Source: Ensifer sp. Root278
GTDB lineage: Bacteria; Pseudomonadota; Alphaproteobacteria; Rhizobiales; Rhizobiaceae
Assembly (NCBI RefSeq): GCF_001429285.1
Contig: NZ_LMJJ01000040.1
Span: 503,365 to 567,364 of the forward strand
DNA: 64,000 bases
Direction of reading: 5' to 3'
Shown here: positions 26,295-35,391 of the stretch, piece by piece
Numbering within the stretch: the stretch's first letter is position 1
Layout: the number at the start of each line of letters is the position of its first letter
Notes under the pieces: generated by a model
Seen by the model: only the letters and a program-made list of their open reading frames with translations
Databases searched by the model: none
Told to the model about the DNA's origin: nothing
Translations under genes and position numbers: made by a program

Positions 26295-26866
26295 AGCTGG
26301 TCCATGATGGAGATGGCGATCCTGCGCGCGGATTTCAGCCTGATGTCGTTGCCGTCAAGGCCGGCGCGGGACATCGCGCCTTCGAGCAAGAAGGAGAGAT
26401 GCTCTGCGGTTTCGTCGATCGCGGCCCCGGCGTCGGGCCGCATCTCGCTGAGATACTGCTTGAACAGCGTTTCGACCTCGTCCTTCTGCAGGGCGACGAT
26501 GGCGCGGGCGGGGTCACCGACGGAAAGCTCGGCTGCGGCATTCAGCAGCCCGCAGCCGCGGAAGCCCCAGGAGTAAGCCATCTCGGCGTGGTCGACATAG
26601 CTATCGAAGATCGCCAGCACCCGGTCTCGCGGCGTTGCCGCGTGTGCCAGGCGCTCACGGTAAAGCTCCTGCCATTCCTTGTGCCGGGCCTCGATATAGG
26701 CATTCACCAGATCGGTCTTGGACGAGAAGTTGTTGTAGAGGCTCATCTTGGCGACGCCCGCATGCGCGGTGATTGCATCGATGCCGGTGGCACCGACCCC
26801 ATCTCGATAGAACAATTCGGCCGCGGCCTTCAGCAGGCGCTCGCGCGCCGGCGCTTTCTCGTTCAT
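26291..26866 (-). CDS. TetR/AcrR family transcriptional repressor
   Basis: A 191-residue regulator. The N-terminal TetR domain (RERLLKAAAELFYRDGVGATGIDAI ... VAKMSLYNNFSSKTDLV, helix-turn-helix about residues 27-48) precedes an all-helical ligand domain. The ATG at 26866 has GGAG six bases upstream. A perfect 9-4-9 palindrome at 26883-26904 lies 17 bases before the start, so the protein almost surely represses its own operon (TetR-EamA-EamA). Its stop overlaps the first EamA start by four bases. Confidence 0.92.
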   Translation of the reverse strand: MNEKAPARERLLKAAAELFYRDGVGATGIDAITAHAGVAKMSLYNNFSSKTDLVNAYIEARHKEWQELYRERLAHAATPRDRVLAIFDSYVDHAEMAYSWGFRGCGLLNAAAELSVGDPARAIVALQKDEVETLFKQYLSEMRPDAGAAIDETAEHLSFLLEGAMSRAGLDGNDIRLKSARRIAISIMDQL

Positions 26867-26882
26867 CGCTTTCTCCAAAACG

Positions 26883-26904
26883 TTAGGTAGACCGATCTAC
26901 CTAA
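26883..26904. promoter_or_regulatory. TetR operator palindrome
   Basis: TTAGGTAGA-CCGA-TCTACCTAA is a perfect 9-bp inverted repeat around four bases. Its place 17 bases upstream of the TetR start and the TAGAC-type half sites are what is expected of an autoregulated TetR operon. The rest of 26867-27171 holds no gene that I can see, apart from an in-frame upstream extension of the DUF1254 gene which I rejected. Confidence 0.8.
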
Positions 26905-27171
26905 TTTGTCCTGATGTCAAGGGCCGGATGTAAGGGGCCGGATGCCAAGGGCGCTATGCCAAGGGCTCAATGCCAAGGCAGTGTCCGGTCTGAGGAGGAG
27001 CCGGCGATCACGGGCCTGGTTTTCTGATTTAGGTAACTGTTACGTACTTCCGCGGCGAAAAGGCGGGAGGTCTACTTCCCAGCGGTTCATCGCGGTGGAA
27101 AGATGCGGCCTGGCGTCACGCCGCATTGCGTTTCGCGCTTCAGATGGACATTGCCGAAAGTGAGGATCCAC

Positions 27172-28575
27172 ATGCTTCGGGTTGCCTTTACAGCGCTTGC
27201 GCTCCTTGCCGGAACGGCGAGTGTCGTCGCACAGGACGTTTCGCCGGAAAGTCTTCAGCGCCGCGCCGTCGAGCGCCGGGCGACGGAGGCGGTCATCTGG
27301 GGCATGCCGGCGGTCAACGCCGACCTGATGCTGCAGGAGGCGCTTTCGAAGACCAAGGCCAAGGTCAACGAGATCGTCTACTGGTCGCGGCCGGTCAACT
27401 GGAAGAACCAGACGCTGACGCCGAACCCGGACGCGATCTACTTCATGTCGTTCTGGAACGTGAAGGACGGACCCATCGTCATCGAAATCCCGCCGGCAGA
27501 AGGCGGATCGATCGCCGGCAACATCGTCAATGCCTGGCAGATGCCGCTTGAGGATGCCGGGCCGGAGGGAGCGGACAAGGGCAAGGGCGGCAAGTACCTG
27601 ATCCTGCCGCCGGACTACATGGGCGAGGTGCCGGAGGGCTTCATTCCGCTTCGCTCGGACACCTTCACAGGTTTTGCGCTGCTGCGCTCTAACCTGAAGA
27701 GCCATGCCGACGCCGATATCGAAAAATCGGTCGCCTATGGCAAGAAGATCAAGATCTACCCGATGCCGGTGACCGACAAGCCGCCGGAAACGGTCTTTAC
27801 AGACGCCTATGATGTGCTGTTCGACAGCACCATCCGCTACGATGCGAGATTCTTCGACAACCTGAACCGCGTCGTGCAGACGGAGCCCTGGCTCGAACGC
27901 GACCGGGTGATGATCGATCATCTGAAAACGCTCGGGATCGAGAAGGGCAAGCCCTACCAGCCAAGCGACGAGACGAAGAAGCTTCTCGACGCGGCGGCCG
28001 CCGAGGCCAAGGCCGAGCTTTCCGCACGCTATGACGCTGGCTTCCCTGTGATCAACGAGGGCATCCGCTGGTTTCCGGCCGGCCTGCCGGACATGGTGGC
28101 GGCCGCCACGGACGCCTATGCCGACCCGAACAGCTATCCGGTCGACGCCCGCGGCGTGACCTACACGCTCGGCTTCACCGGCATCAAGCATATCGGCACG
28201 GCGCAGTTCTACCTGACGGCCAACAAGGACAAGGACGGCAACGCCTTCGACGGCAGCGCCAATTATCGCCTCGTCGTGCCGAAGGATGCGCCGGTCAAGC
28301 AATACTGGTCGGTGACGGCCTATGACCGCGAGACCCATGCTCTGATCCGCAACATGGACAAGGCAAGTGTCGCCTCGATCGGGTCAGGCGTTCAGAAGAA
28401 CGCCGACGGCTCGGTCGAGGTCTTCTTCGGCGCCAAGGCGCCAGCGGGCAAGGAGGCCAACTGGGTGCCGGTCGATCCGAGCCGCAAGTTCGAGCTGCTC
28501 TTCAGGCTCTACGGCCCGGAAAAGCCGCTGTTCGAAAAGAGCTGGAAGCTGCCCGATGTCGAGAAGATGAAGTGA
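27172..28575 (+). CDS. DUF1254/DUF1214 domain exported protein
   Basis: A 467-residue protein with a signal peptide (about residues 1-20, ending VVA). An N-terminal DUF1254 domain (about residues 35-150, with EAVIWGMPAVN and TPNPDAIYFMSF) is followed by a linker and a C-terminal DUF1214 domain (about residues 350-460, ending WLLPDV-like KSWKLPDVEK), with the RLVVPKDAPVKQYWSVTAYD strand pattern. The two domains occur together in bacterial secreted proteins of unknown function. The ATG at 27172 follows GAGGAT. A second such gene is at 48871. Neither domain has a known reaction. Confidence 0.87.
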   Translation: MLRVAFTALALLAGTASVVAQDVSPESLQRRAVERRATEAVIWGMPAVNADLMLQEALSKTKAKVNEIVYWSRPVNWKNQTLTPNPDAIYFMSFWNVKDGPIVIEIPPAEGGSIAGNIVNAWQMPLEDAGPEGADKGKGGKYLILPPDYMGEVPEGFIPLRSDTFTGFALLRSNLKSHADADIEKSVAYGKKIKIYPMPVTDKPPETVFTDAYDVLFDSTIRYDARFFDNLNRVVQTEPWLERDRVMIDHLKTLGIEKGKPYQPSDETKKLLDAAAAEAKAELSARYDAGFPVINEGIRWFPAGLPDMVAAATDAYADPNSYPVDARGVTYTLGFTGIKHIGTAQFYLTANKDKDGNAFDGSANYRLVVPKDAPVKQYWSVTAYDRETHALIRNMDKASVASIGSGVQKNADGSVEVFFGAKAPAGKEANWVPVDPSRKFELLFRLYGPEKPLFEKSWKLPDVEKMK

Positions 28576-28748
28576 CGCGCTAGAAGAGGGCGCTGGCGCC
28601 AAACTTCTTGGAGCCCGGAGAGGGCCATGGGCTACGGCCGTTGACCCGGAGCGGCCGGGCTATACCTTTTGCCTGCGGCTCCGGCGCCTGTTGAATGCGC
28701 AAAGCCGATGCTGCCGTTCGTTTTGCCGCCGGTTCCAGAGGAGCGATC

Positions 28749-29444
28749 ATGTGCGGACGCGTCTATCTGAAGACCAATCTCGAGGGATTGCTGCGCGCCT
28801 TCGGCTTTGCGACGCGCGGCGGCGTCGAAGCGCTCGCCAACCAGTTTCCGCGCTATAACGGCGCGCCGACGCTGATCTATCCAATCATCATCCGCGACGT
28901 GATCCGCGATCCCGATCTCTTCGGCCCGGTCTTCGTTTCGGCGCGCTGGGGGCTGATCCCGAGCTGGACGAAGGATCCGAAGGCAGGGCGGCCGCTCGTC
29001 AACGTGCGCAGCGACACGATCGCGACGAAGTTCCGTTCGTCCTATCAGCGGCGCCGCTGCCTGGTGCCGATCGACGGCTTCTTCGAGTGGAAGGACATTC
29101 ACGGCACCGGCAAGGACAAGCAGCCCTATGCCATCGCCATGAAATCGGGCGAACCCTTCTGCCTTGCCGGCATCTGGGAGACATGGCGCGACCCGGCAAC
29201 CGACGAAGATATCCGCACCTTCGCGATCGTCACCACCGATGCCAACGCCATGATCGCCGATATCCACGACCGCATGCCGGTGATCCTTCACCCTGAGGAC
29301 TACGAGCGCTGGCTTTCGCCAGAGCCGGAAGCCCCTGACCTGATGAAACCGTTTCCGCCTGATCTGATGACCATGTGGAAGATCGGCAGCAAGGTGGGCT
29401 CGCCGAAGAACGATACGCCGGATATTCTCGATCCGGTGGAGTGA
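28749..29444 (+). CDS. SRAP-domain protein (SOS response-associated peptidase, HMCES/YedK type)
   Basis: A 231-residue protein that starts MCGR, with Cys2 becoming the catalytic and DNA-linking residue after Met1 is removed. The SRAP fold is supported by RYNGAPT, RWGLIPSW, NVRSDT and the RCLVPIDGFFEWK motif, and by the HDRMPVIL end. Such proteins bind abasic sites in single-stranded DNA covalently and protect them. The internal start at 28749 is certain because Cys must be residue 2; longer starts are excluded. Neighbours give no SOS clue. Confidence 0.94.
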   Translation: MCGRVYLKTNLEGLLRAFGFATRGGVEALANQFPRYNGAPTLIYPIIIRDVIRDPDLFGPVFVSARWGLIPSWTKDPKAGRPLVNVRSDTIATKFRSSYQRRRCLVPIDGFFEWKDIHGTGKDKQPYAIAMKSGEPFCLAGIWETWRDPATDEDIRTFAIVTTDANAMIADIHDRMPVILHPEDYERWLSPEPEAPDLMKPFPPDLMTMWKIGSKVGSPKNDTPDILDPVE

Positions 29445-29454
29445 GAGAATCATC

Positions 29455-29733
29455 TTGCTGAAGAACGAAGACCCCGTTTACGTACTGTACTTGGTCGTAC
29501 CTGTACTCGCCGCATTTCTGATCCGGGAAACCTATTGGTTCATCTGGTCATTGCGCTTTTACAAAGGCAATGGCTGGGATTTTACCGTCGATTTCGGGCC
29601 GAAGATGTACAAGGGAGATTCGACCGATCCTGACTTTGAGATGTCGCCTCGGGAAAAATTACTCTATGGCTATCCTATGGGCATACTTATTTGGGCTACC
29701 TTGTTAGCCGGTTTCTCCATCCCTTTGTTCTGA
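29455..29733 (+). CDS. Small two-span membrane protein (92 aa)
   Basis: A 92-residue protein with hydrophobic segments at about residues 8-32 (VYVLYLVVPVLAAFLI) and 73-91 (PMGILIWATLLAGFSI) and a charged middle. It starts at a TTG (29455) after GAGAGAATC, ten bases after the SRAP stop. Its GC content is lower than that of neighbouring genes, so it may have come from elsewhere or be poorly expressed. No family is recognised. It ends 11 bases before the phosphatase start, which fits an operon. Confidence 0.55.
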   Translation: MLKNEDPVYVLYLVVPVLAAFLIRETYWFIWSLRFYKGNGWDFTVDFGPKMYKGDSTDPDFEMSPREKLLYGYPMGILIWATLLAGFSIPLF

Positions 29734-29744
29734 GCGAAACTCCG

Positions 29745-30395
29745 GTGGACCGAACCAACGCTTCCCTTTCAAAGTCGGCTGTGCCGACCGTGATCTACCT
29801 TCTGCGCCACGGCGAGACCGTCTGGAACACCCTTGGCCGCTTCCAGGGGCAGCAGGATTCGCCACTAACCGGACGCGGGCTTGAGCAGGCGGATTTCGTT
29901 GCGCGGCTGCTATTGGAGGAAATGACGGACGATCCGCATACTGTCGAGTTGCACGTCAGTCCCCTCGGCAGAACACGGGAAACAGCGGAGCGGGTGCAGC
30001 GCGTGCTGCCGCTGGCGCGTCGCGAGGACGCACGCCTGATGGAGGTTTCCGTCGGTTCCTGGGACGGTCTGACGATGTTCGAGATCGACAACGAGTTTCC
30101 GGGCGTGCTCGACGGTTCCGACGCCTTCGACTGGTACTTTCGATCGCCGGATGGAGAGAGCTTCGACGCAGCCTGCGCCCGGGCAAAGAGCTGGCTCGCC
30201 GATATCAAGGGGCCGACGGTCGCGATATCCCACGGGCTCTTTGGCCGGCTGGTGCGCGGCGTCTATGCCGGCCTCTCGCGGCGGGAAATGCTGGAACTGC
30301 CGGTTCCGCAGAACGGATTCTACCGCCTCTGTGACGGGACGTTCAGCCTCGTCAGCGGCTCGCCGGTGCGTGCCCCATCACTGCAAACGCAGTAA
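29745..30395 (+). CDS. Histidine phosphatase family protein (phosphoglycerate mutase-like)
   Basis: A 216-residue enzyme of the histidine phosphatase superfamily. The catalytic LRHGETVWN (about residue 17), LHVSPLGRTRETA and AISHGLFGRL (second histidine) motifs are in the right order and spacing. It acts as a phosphatase or mutase on small phosphate esters; the substrate cannot be told. I give a GTG start at 29745, just after the small membrane gene; an in-frame start at 29781 is also possible, and the frame upstream to 29691 lies inside the previous gene. Confidence 0.85.
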   Translation: MDRTNASLSKSAVPTVIYLLRHGETVWNTLGRFQGQQDSPLTGRGLEQADFVARLLLEEMTDDPHTVELHVSPLGRTRETAERVQRVLPLARREDARLMEVSVGSWDGLTMFEIDNEFPGVLDGSDAFDWYFRSPDGESFDAACARAKSWLADIKGPTVAISHGLFGRLVRGVYAGLSRREMLELPVPQNGFYRLCDGTFSLVSGSPVRAPSLQTQ

Positions 30396-30462
30396 ACGGG
30401 TGCGCCCGGCGGGACGACATGGCCTTCGGCCTTCTGTCGCGTGCAAGCCGCCGGCAAGATCC

Positions 30463-31386
30463 TCACAGATCGCGTGCCCACGTCTGGCCGGTAAGATCCT
30501 TGCCGAAACTGTGGTGCTGCTCTTCCTCGATCAGCGCGAAACCGGCCTTCTCATAGATGTGGCGGGCAGCGTCGAGGCCGGCATTGGTCCACAGCACCAT
30601 GCGCCTGTAGCCCTGAAGGCGGGCGTGTCGCATGCATTCCTCGACCAGGCGGCGGCCGATACCGAGGCCCCGCGCGCTCGGCTCGACATAGAGTAGCCGG
30701 AGCTTTGCCGTCGTTGCGTCGTGCCGGACGAGAAACACCGAGCCGACCACCTTGCCATCCTTTTCAGCGATCCAGCACCGGTCCGAAGCGGGGTCGTAGT
30801 CGCGCATGTATTTGACGATGATTTCCGCGACCAGGGCCTCGAACTCGGTGCTCCAGCCGTATTCCTGCGCATAGAGCGCGCCCTGGCGATGGATGATCCA
30901 GCCCATGTCGCCCGGTTGCGGATCGCGCAGGATATAGCCTGGCGTCCGCTCGTCCCGCAGCAGGCTCTCGATCTCGCCCATCGCGGCGACCAGTTGCCGC
31001 TGTTCCGGCACCGAGAGCTTTTCCAGCATGGCGACGACTTCGCGCTGGGAGGCATCCTCCAGCGGCTGGAACGTCGCGCGCCCCGCTTCCGTCAGTTCCA
31101 GCTGTGCGACCCGGCCGTCCGCCGGCGAGCGTGTCTTTTCGACCAGTCCCTTCTTCTCGAAGCCGGCGATGACCCGGCTCAGATAGCCGGCATCGAGGCC
31201 AAGTTCGCGGCAGAGGTCGGTTGCCGTCAGCGCCGGCCGGTGCGCCAGTTCATAGAGAATGCGAACCTCCGTCAGCGAGAAGGCGCTGGCGAGCAGGTGC
31301 TCGTGCAGCAGGCCGATCAGGCGGGTGTAAAACCGGTTGAAGCGCCGCACCGTCTGGGCGCGGTCGTCGATTTGTTGCGGAGACAT
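30463..31386 (-). CDS. MarR-GNAT fusion regulator
   Basis: A 307-residue bifunctional protein. Residues 1 to about 145 are a MarR winged helix (FYTRLIGLLHEH ... SLTEVRILYELAH, DLGYLSRVIAG recognition helix and the wing KKGLVEKTRSPADGR). Residues about 150-300 are a GNAT acetyltransferase with RGLGIGRRLVEECM as acetyl-CoA loop. Such fusions link a ligand- or acetyl-CoA-dependent enzyme to a repressor. The ATG at 31386 starts a normal MarR. The site TTGCCTAAGTCAA at 31428-31440, 41 bases upstream, may be its operator. Confidence 0.9.
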   Translation of the reverse strand: MSPQQIDDRAQTVRRFNRFYTRLIGLLHEHLLASAFSLTEVRILYELAHRPALTATDLCRELGLDAGYLSRVIAGFEKKGLVEKTRSPADGRVAQLELTEAGRATFQPLEDASQREVVAMLEKLSVPEQRQLVAAMGEIESLLRDERTPGYILRDPQPGDMGWIIHRQGALYAQEYGWSTEFEALVAEIIVKYMRDYDPASDRCWIAEKDGKVVGSVFLVRHDATTAKLRLLYVEPSARGLGIGRRLVEECMRHARLQGYRRMVLWTNAGLDAARHIYEKAGFALIEEEQHHSFGKDLTGQTWARDL

Positions 31387-31427
31387 GCGGTGACGCCTTC
31401 ATAAAGTTGCCGTGAGCATATAAATAG

Positions 31428-31440
31428 TTGCCTAAGTCAA
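31428..31440. promoter_or_regulatory. Candidate MarR operator
   Basis: TTGCCTAAGTCAA is an imperfect palindrome (10 of 13 bases symmetric) with TTG/CAA ends, as at many MarR sites. It sits in the AT-rich stretch upstream of the MarR-GNAT start. The rest of 31387-31739 contains no gene that I can support. Confidence 0.4.
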
Positions 31441-31739
31441 TTAATGTCAAGTGGAGACGGCACCGTAGGCCCCAAGGCTCGACGACCTGAACGGGAATCT
31501 GCTCTGACCCAGGCTTGCTTCGCGAGCAGCTTTCGAGAAGCCTCGACCGCCTGGTTCGTCGCTCGATGCCGCAATCGAATGATGCGCAGCGCCGGGTTGC
31601 TTCCGGACACTTGCTCCCTCTTGATTTGGTGAGTGCTAATTTAGGTAGGCGATCGCGTCGCCGTACGATAGTATTCTGCGGTGATCTCCTTGGTCCGGAA
31701 GCCCGGAACGGGCCGCTTTTCAAAGTGTTTGGCAAGCCC

Positions 31740-33476
31740 ATGGAGCAGAGACTCGCCGCAGTGCTGGCGGCCGACATGGCCGGCTACAGTCGGTTGATGG
31801 AGGCCGACGAAGCGGGCACGCTTGCGCGGCTCAGAACCCACCGCATCGAGCTCATCGATCCGGCGATCGCCAAGAACAAGGGCCGGCTGATCAAGACCAC
31901 CGGCGACGGAATGCTGGTCGAGTTCCAGAGCGTGACCGATGCGGTCAAATGCGCGGTCGAGATCCAGCAGCGCATGAAGCGGCGCAACAGCGACGTGCCG
32001 GAGGACCGGCGGATCGAATTCCGCATCGGCATCAATCTCGGCGACATCATCTTCGAGGACGACGACATCTTCGGTGACGGCGTCAACATCGCCGCGCGCA
32101 TCGAGCAACTGGCCGATGTCGGCGGCATCTGCGTGACCGCCGCGGTGGCGACACAGGTGGCCGACCGCCTCGAACTGCCGATCGAAGACCTTGGCGAGAA
32201 GATACTGAAGAACATCAGCCGCCCCGTGCATCTCTATCGCATCGGGCCCGAAGGCGTGATCCTGCCGGCTTCGCCCGACGAGGCCGATGCGAAAAGGGCC
32301 GTCTGCAAGCCGACGATCGTGGTGCTGCCGTTCGACAACATGAGCGGCGACCCGGATCAGGAGTTCTTCGCCGATGGCCTGACCGAAGACATCATCACTG
32401 CGCTGTCGCGCCGCCATGAGCTCTTCGTCATCTCGCGCAATTCGAGCTTCGTCTACAAGAACCAGCCGGTCAACGCGCGCGAGGTGGCCGCACGGCTCGG
32501 GGCGCAATACCTGGTGGAAGGCAGCGTTCGCAAGATCGGCGAGAGGGTGCGCGTCACCGTCCAGCTCATCGACGCGCTCAACGACGCCCATATCTGGGCC
32601 GACAAATACGACCGGCAGCTGGACGACATCTTCGCCATTCAGGACGAGGTGACGGCGGCGATCGCCGCCACCTTGCCGGGCCGCGTCGAGGCCGCCCAGC
32701 GCGACCAGCTCTCCCGCACGAAGCCGGCCAACATGGCGGCCTATGAATGCGCGCTCGCCGCCAAGGTGCTGCACCATCGCAGCACCGTCGCCGACAACAG
32801 CCAAGCCCAATCGCTGATCGACCGGGCGGTGGCACTCGACCCCGGCTATGCCCATGCCCATGCCTGGCGGGCCTGCATCCTCGGGCAGGCCTGGGTCTAC
32901 GGATGGTGCGCCGACAAGGACGCGACCTGGGTGGAGGTCAACGCCGAACTGGAACGGGCGCTGGCGCTCGACGACAACGACGCCGACGTGCACCGCATCC
33001 TTGCGGCCGTCAACGTCAACAACAACGAGCTGACGATGGCGCGCTATCACCAGGAGCGGGCGCTCTTCCTCAACCCCAACTACGACCTTGTCGTGGTGCA
33101 GCAGGGCGAACTCCTGACCTGGCTCGGACGGCCCGAAGAGGGGGTGGAATGGATCCTGAAGGCCATGCGCCTCAACCCGCATCATCCGGAGCGGTTCTGG
33201 AGCCACCTCGGCAAGGCCCATTTCGCCGCCCGCCAATATGGCGAGGCGATCGAGGCCTTCATGCATCTTACGAGCATGGACGAGACGCAACACGCCTTCG
33301 TCGCCGCCTGCCACGGCTGGCTCGGCGACAACATTGCGGCGAACGCGCATATGGAGAAGGTTCGGACGCTGGCGCCGACGTTTGGGATCGAGACGTTTCT
33401 TTCGACGCTGCATTATGCGCAGGAGAGCGATGCGCAGCATTTGCGTGAGGGGCTCACCAAGGCTGGGGCGGGGTGA
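31740..33476 (+). CDS. Class III adenylate cyclase with TolB-like and TPR domains
   Basis: A 578-residue cytoplasmic protein. The cyclase domain (about residues 3-170) shows AADMAGYSRLM with the metal-binding Asp, the GDGMLVEF loop and FGDGVNIAARIEQL. A TolB-like domain (about residues 195-310, IVVLPFDNMSGDPDQEFF) and TPR-type helices to the end follow. The layout is the common rhizobial adenylate cyclase with protein-binding domains; it makes cAMP, but its input signal is not known. I start it at the ATG 31740 (MEQRLAAVLAAD), the usual family start, not the upstream frame. Confidence 0.92.
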   Translation: MEQRLAAVLAADMAGYSRLMEADEAGTLARLRTHRIELIDPAIAKNKGRLIKTTGDGMLVEFQSVTDAVKCAVEIQQRMKRRNSDVPEDRRIEFRIGINLGDIIFEDDDIFGDGVNIAARIEQLADVGGICVTAAVATQVADRLELPIEDLGEKILKNISRPVHLYRIGPEGVILPASPDEADAKRAVCKPTIVVLPFDNMSGDPDQEFFADGLTEDIITALSRRHELFVISRNSSFVYKNQPVNAREVAARLGAQYLVEGSVRKIGERVRVTVQLIDALNDAHIWADKYDRQLDDIFAIQDEVTAAIAATLPGRVEAAQRDQLSRTKPANMAAYECALAAKVLHHRSTVADNSQAQSLIDRAVALDPGYAHAHAWRACILGQAWVYGWCADKDATWVEVNAELERALALDDNDADVHRILAAVNVNNNELTMARYHQERALFLNPNYDLVVVQQGELLTWLGRPEEGVEWILKAMRLNPHHPERFWSHLGKAHFAARQYGEAIEAFMHLTSMDETQHAFVAACHGWLGDNIAANAHMEKVRTLAPTFGIETFLSTLHYAQESDAQHLREGLTKAGAG

Positions 33477-33612
33477 GCTGTCTCGACGCCAGGCGACGGG
33501 CATTGCGCGATGACGGTCGCCCTGGTGGCGCCCGGAAAAACGACTGTAGCTCGCCACGATTTTCTGGAATTTTGACCGCCAAAGCCGGAAAAACTGCAAT
33601 TCCAGTTAGCGA

Positions 33613-33637
33613 CGCTGGTCGCGTTTCTAGCGACCAG
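33613..33637. terminator. Hairpin between convergent genes, probable terminator
   Basis: GCTGGTCGC and GCGACCAGC form a perfect 9-bp stem around GTTTCTA. It lies between the ends of the cyclase and hydrolase genes, which face each other. No T tract follows directly, so termination would need rho or be weak. Confidence 0.4.
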
Positions 33638-33688
33638 CCCCAGTTTCAGAGGCCGCTCAAATGGGCAGCCTTGAGAATTCGCCACGCA

Positions 33689-34342
33689 TCAGCCTGCGTT
33701 GCTCGGTATCGGCGTGTTGAGCAGTTGTTGCTCCCACAGGAACGCGATGCCGCTACCAGCGGCATGATGCTTGAGCACGTCCGTCAGCTCGGCGGCATGC
33801 TGGGTGCGGGCCCAGTCGCGCTGCCATTCGGACGCCAGCGCCAGCCAGGTCATCATGTTCGCACCGGCCGCGATCATCCGTTGGATAGCGACCTCGTGAG
33901 CCTCGACCGAAGTCCCTCCCGAAGCGTCGGTGATGACCGTCACGTCCCAGCCTTCGCCGAGGGCCTGGATCACCGGCATCGCGACGCAGATCTCGGTCCA
34001 CAGGCCGGCGATGATCAACTGCTTGCGGCCCGTCGCCTTGACCGCATCCACCACCTTCCGGTCCTCCCAGGTGTTGATGAACGTCCGGTCGATCACTTCC
34101 TGGCCCGGGAACACATTGGTGATTTGCGGGAAGATGAGACCGCCACGCTCAGCGATCACGCTGGTCAGGATGGTCGGTACGCCGAAGGCCTTGGCGGCCT
34201 TCGCCAGAGCCGTCGAATTGTTGACCACCATCTGCGGATCGTGGCTGTTTAGGTTTGCGAGCTGGTAGGGCTGATGGTCAATCAGAACGAGTACGGAATC
34301 CTCCGGGCGAAGAAGCGAAGCAAGGCCGTTACGAAAGGTCAT
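33689..34342 (-). CDS. Isochorismatase-family hydrolase (YcaC-like)
   Basis: A 217-residue cysteine hydrolase. Asp22 (LVLIDHQPYQ) and Cys119 (GLWTEICVAMP) are two of the catalytic Asp-Lys-Cys triad, and the TDASGGTSVEAHEVAIQR end is that of YcaC-type hydrolases. The substrate is unknown. The start at 34342 has GAGGA seven bases upstream; the frame reaches 34588 but the extra part is Arg-rich non-coding sequence. It is transcribed away from a LysR gene with a 140-base gap, the usual arrangement of a LysR target. Confidence 0.88.
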   Translation of the reverse strand: MTFRNGLASLLRPEDSVLVLIDHQPYQLANLNSHDPQMVVNNSTALAKAAKAFGVPTILTSVIAERGGLIFPQITNVFPGQEVIDRTFINTWEDRKVVDAVKATGRKQLIIAGLWTEICVAMPVIQALGEGWDVTVITDASGGTSVEAHEVAIQRMIAAGANMMTWLALASEWQRDWARTQHAAELTDVLKHHAAGSGIAFLWEQQLLNTPIPSNAG

Positions 34343-34482
34343 GAATACATCCTCTGCTGCCGTTTTGTGTGAGGTCGGCTTACCGGCAGACATGCGCTGA
34401 CAGCGGCGCTGCCTACGAAACGGACACTGCCATTCCCATTTTTGATACGGTAGCCTTCGTTTGTGCCAAGCTGTGTCGCGAA

Positions 34483-35391
34483 ATGGGGAACGCCAAAGTG
34501 GATATCGAAGATCTGCGGACATTCGTGGAAGTGGCTGATGCTGGGGGCGTTTCGCCCGCCGCGCGGCGGCTGGGCGTCTCCAAGTCAATGGTCAGCCGGC
34601 GGCTCGTCCGACTTGAAGCGGAACTTGGCGTGCAACTTCTTGCACGAACAACCCGCGGCGCAGCTCTCACAGAAGCCGGGATCACGTTTCGGGACCATGC
34701 AGCCAGAGTCTGTGCCGAGATCGACATGGCAAGGGAAACGATCCTACCCGCCGGTGACCTTTGCGGCCGCTTGAGAGTTGCTGTGCCGCTTTCTTTCGGC
34801 CCGACCCACTTCGCGCCCGTACTCGCGCAAATGGCGCAACGCCACCCGCAGCTCCATATCCATGCCGCCTACAGTGATCGCTTCGTCGATCTCATCGCGG
34901 AGGGCTTTGATTGCGCGATCCGGGTTGGGTATCTCCAGGACTCTAACCTGGTCGCAAGACGCGTCGGGCCGATCTACGGGAAGTTGGTCGCGAGCCCGGA
35001 CTATGTCAAAACGCATGGTTCCCCCGAGACGCTGGAGGAACTCGTCGCCCATCAGGCCCTCATGCAAGGAACGGAGGGCTGGCAATTTATGGATGGCGAC
35101 AAGATCATTACGGTTTATCCGCGGGGGCGCTTCAAGGCCGACAACGCCCTAGCTCTCGCCGCCGCTGCATTGACAGGACTCGGCATCGCGTGGCTCCCCG
35201 ATGGCGTCACCCATGAATATATAGCCTCCGGCGCGCTGGTTCCGGTCATGACACGCCATCCGCCACCTCCGGCAGGTGTATATGTTATCCGTCCGCCGGG
35301 GCAGCATCCCGCAAGGAAGGTACGTGTCCTCACCGAAATGCTGATCGAGTGTTTCGAACAAACTCCGGACCCTGCGGGCGTCGGTCTCTAA
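34483..35391 (+). CDS. LysR family transcriptional regulator
   Basis: A 302-residue regulator with a winged helix-turn-helix (about residues 6-65: LRTFVEVADAGGVSPAARRLGVSKSMVSRRLVRLE) and a periplasmic-binding-like effector domain from about residue 90. The ATG at 34483 is the usual family start. It is divergent from the isochorismatase-family hydrolase and probably regulates it. Effector unknown. Confidence 0.9.
   Translation: MGNAKVDIEDLRTFVEVADAGGVSPAARRLGVSKSMVSRRLVRLEAELGVQLLARTTRGAALTEAGITFRDHAARVCAEIDMARETILPAGDLCGRLRVAVPLSFGPTHFAPVLAQMAQRHPQLHIHAAYSDRFVDLIAEGFDCAIRVGYLQDSNLVARRVGPIYGKLVASPDYVKTHGSPETLEELVAHQALMQGTEGWQFMDGDKIITVYPRGRFKADNALALAAAALTGLGIAWLPDGVTHEYIASGALVPVMTRHPPPPAGVYVIRPPGQHPARKVRVLTEMLIECFEQTPDPAGVGL

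Noticed and set aside
33613-33637. The 9-bp hairpin considered as a strong intrinsic terminator
   Set aside because: No T tract follows on either strand, so I list it only as a probable terminator.
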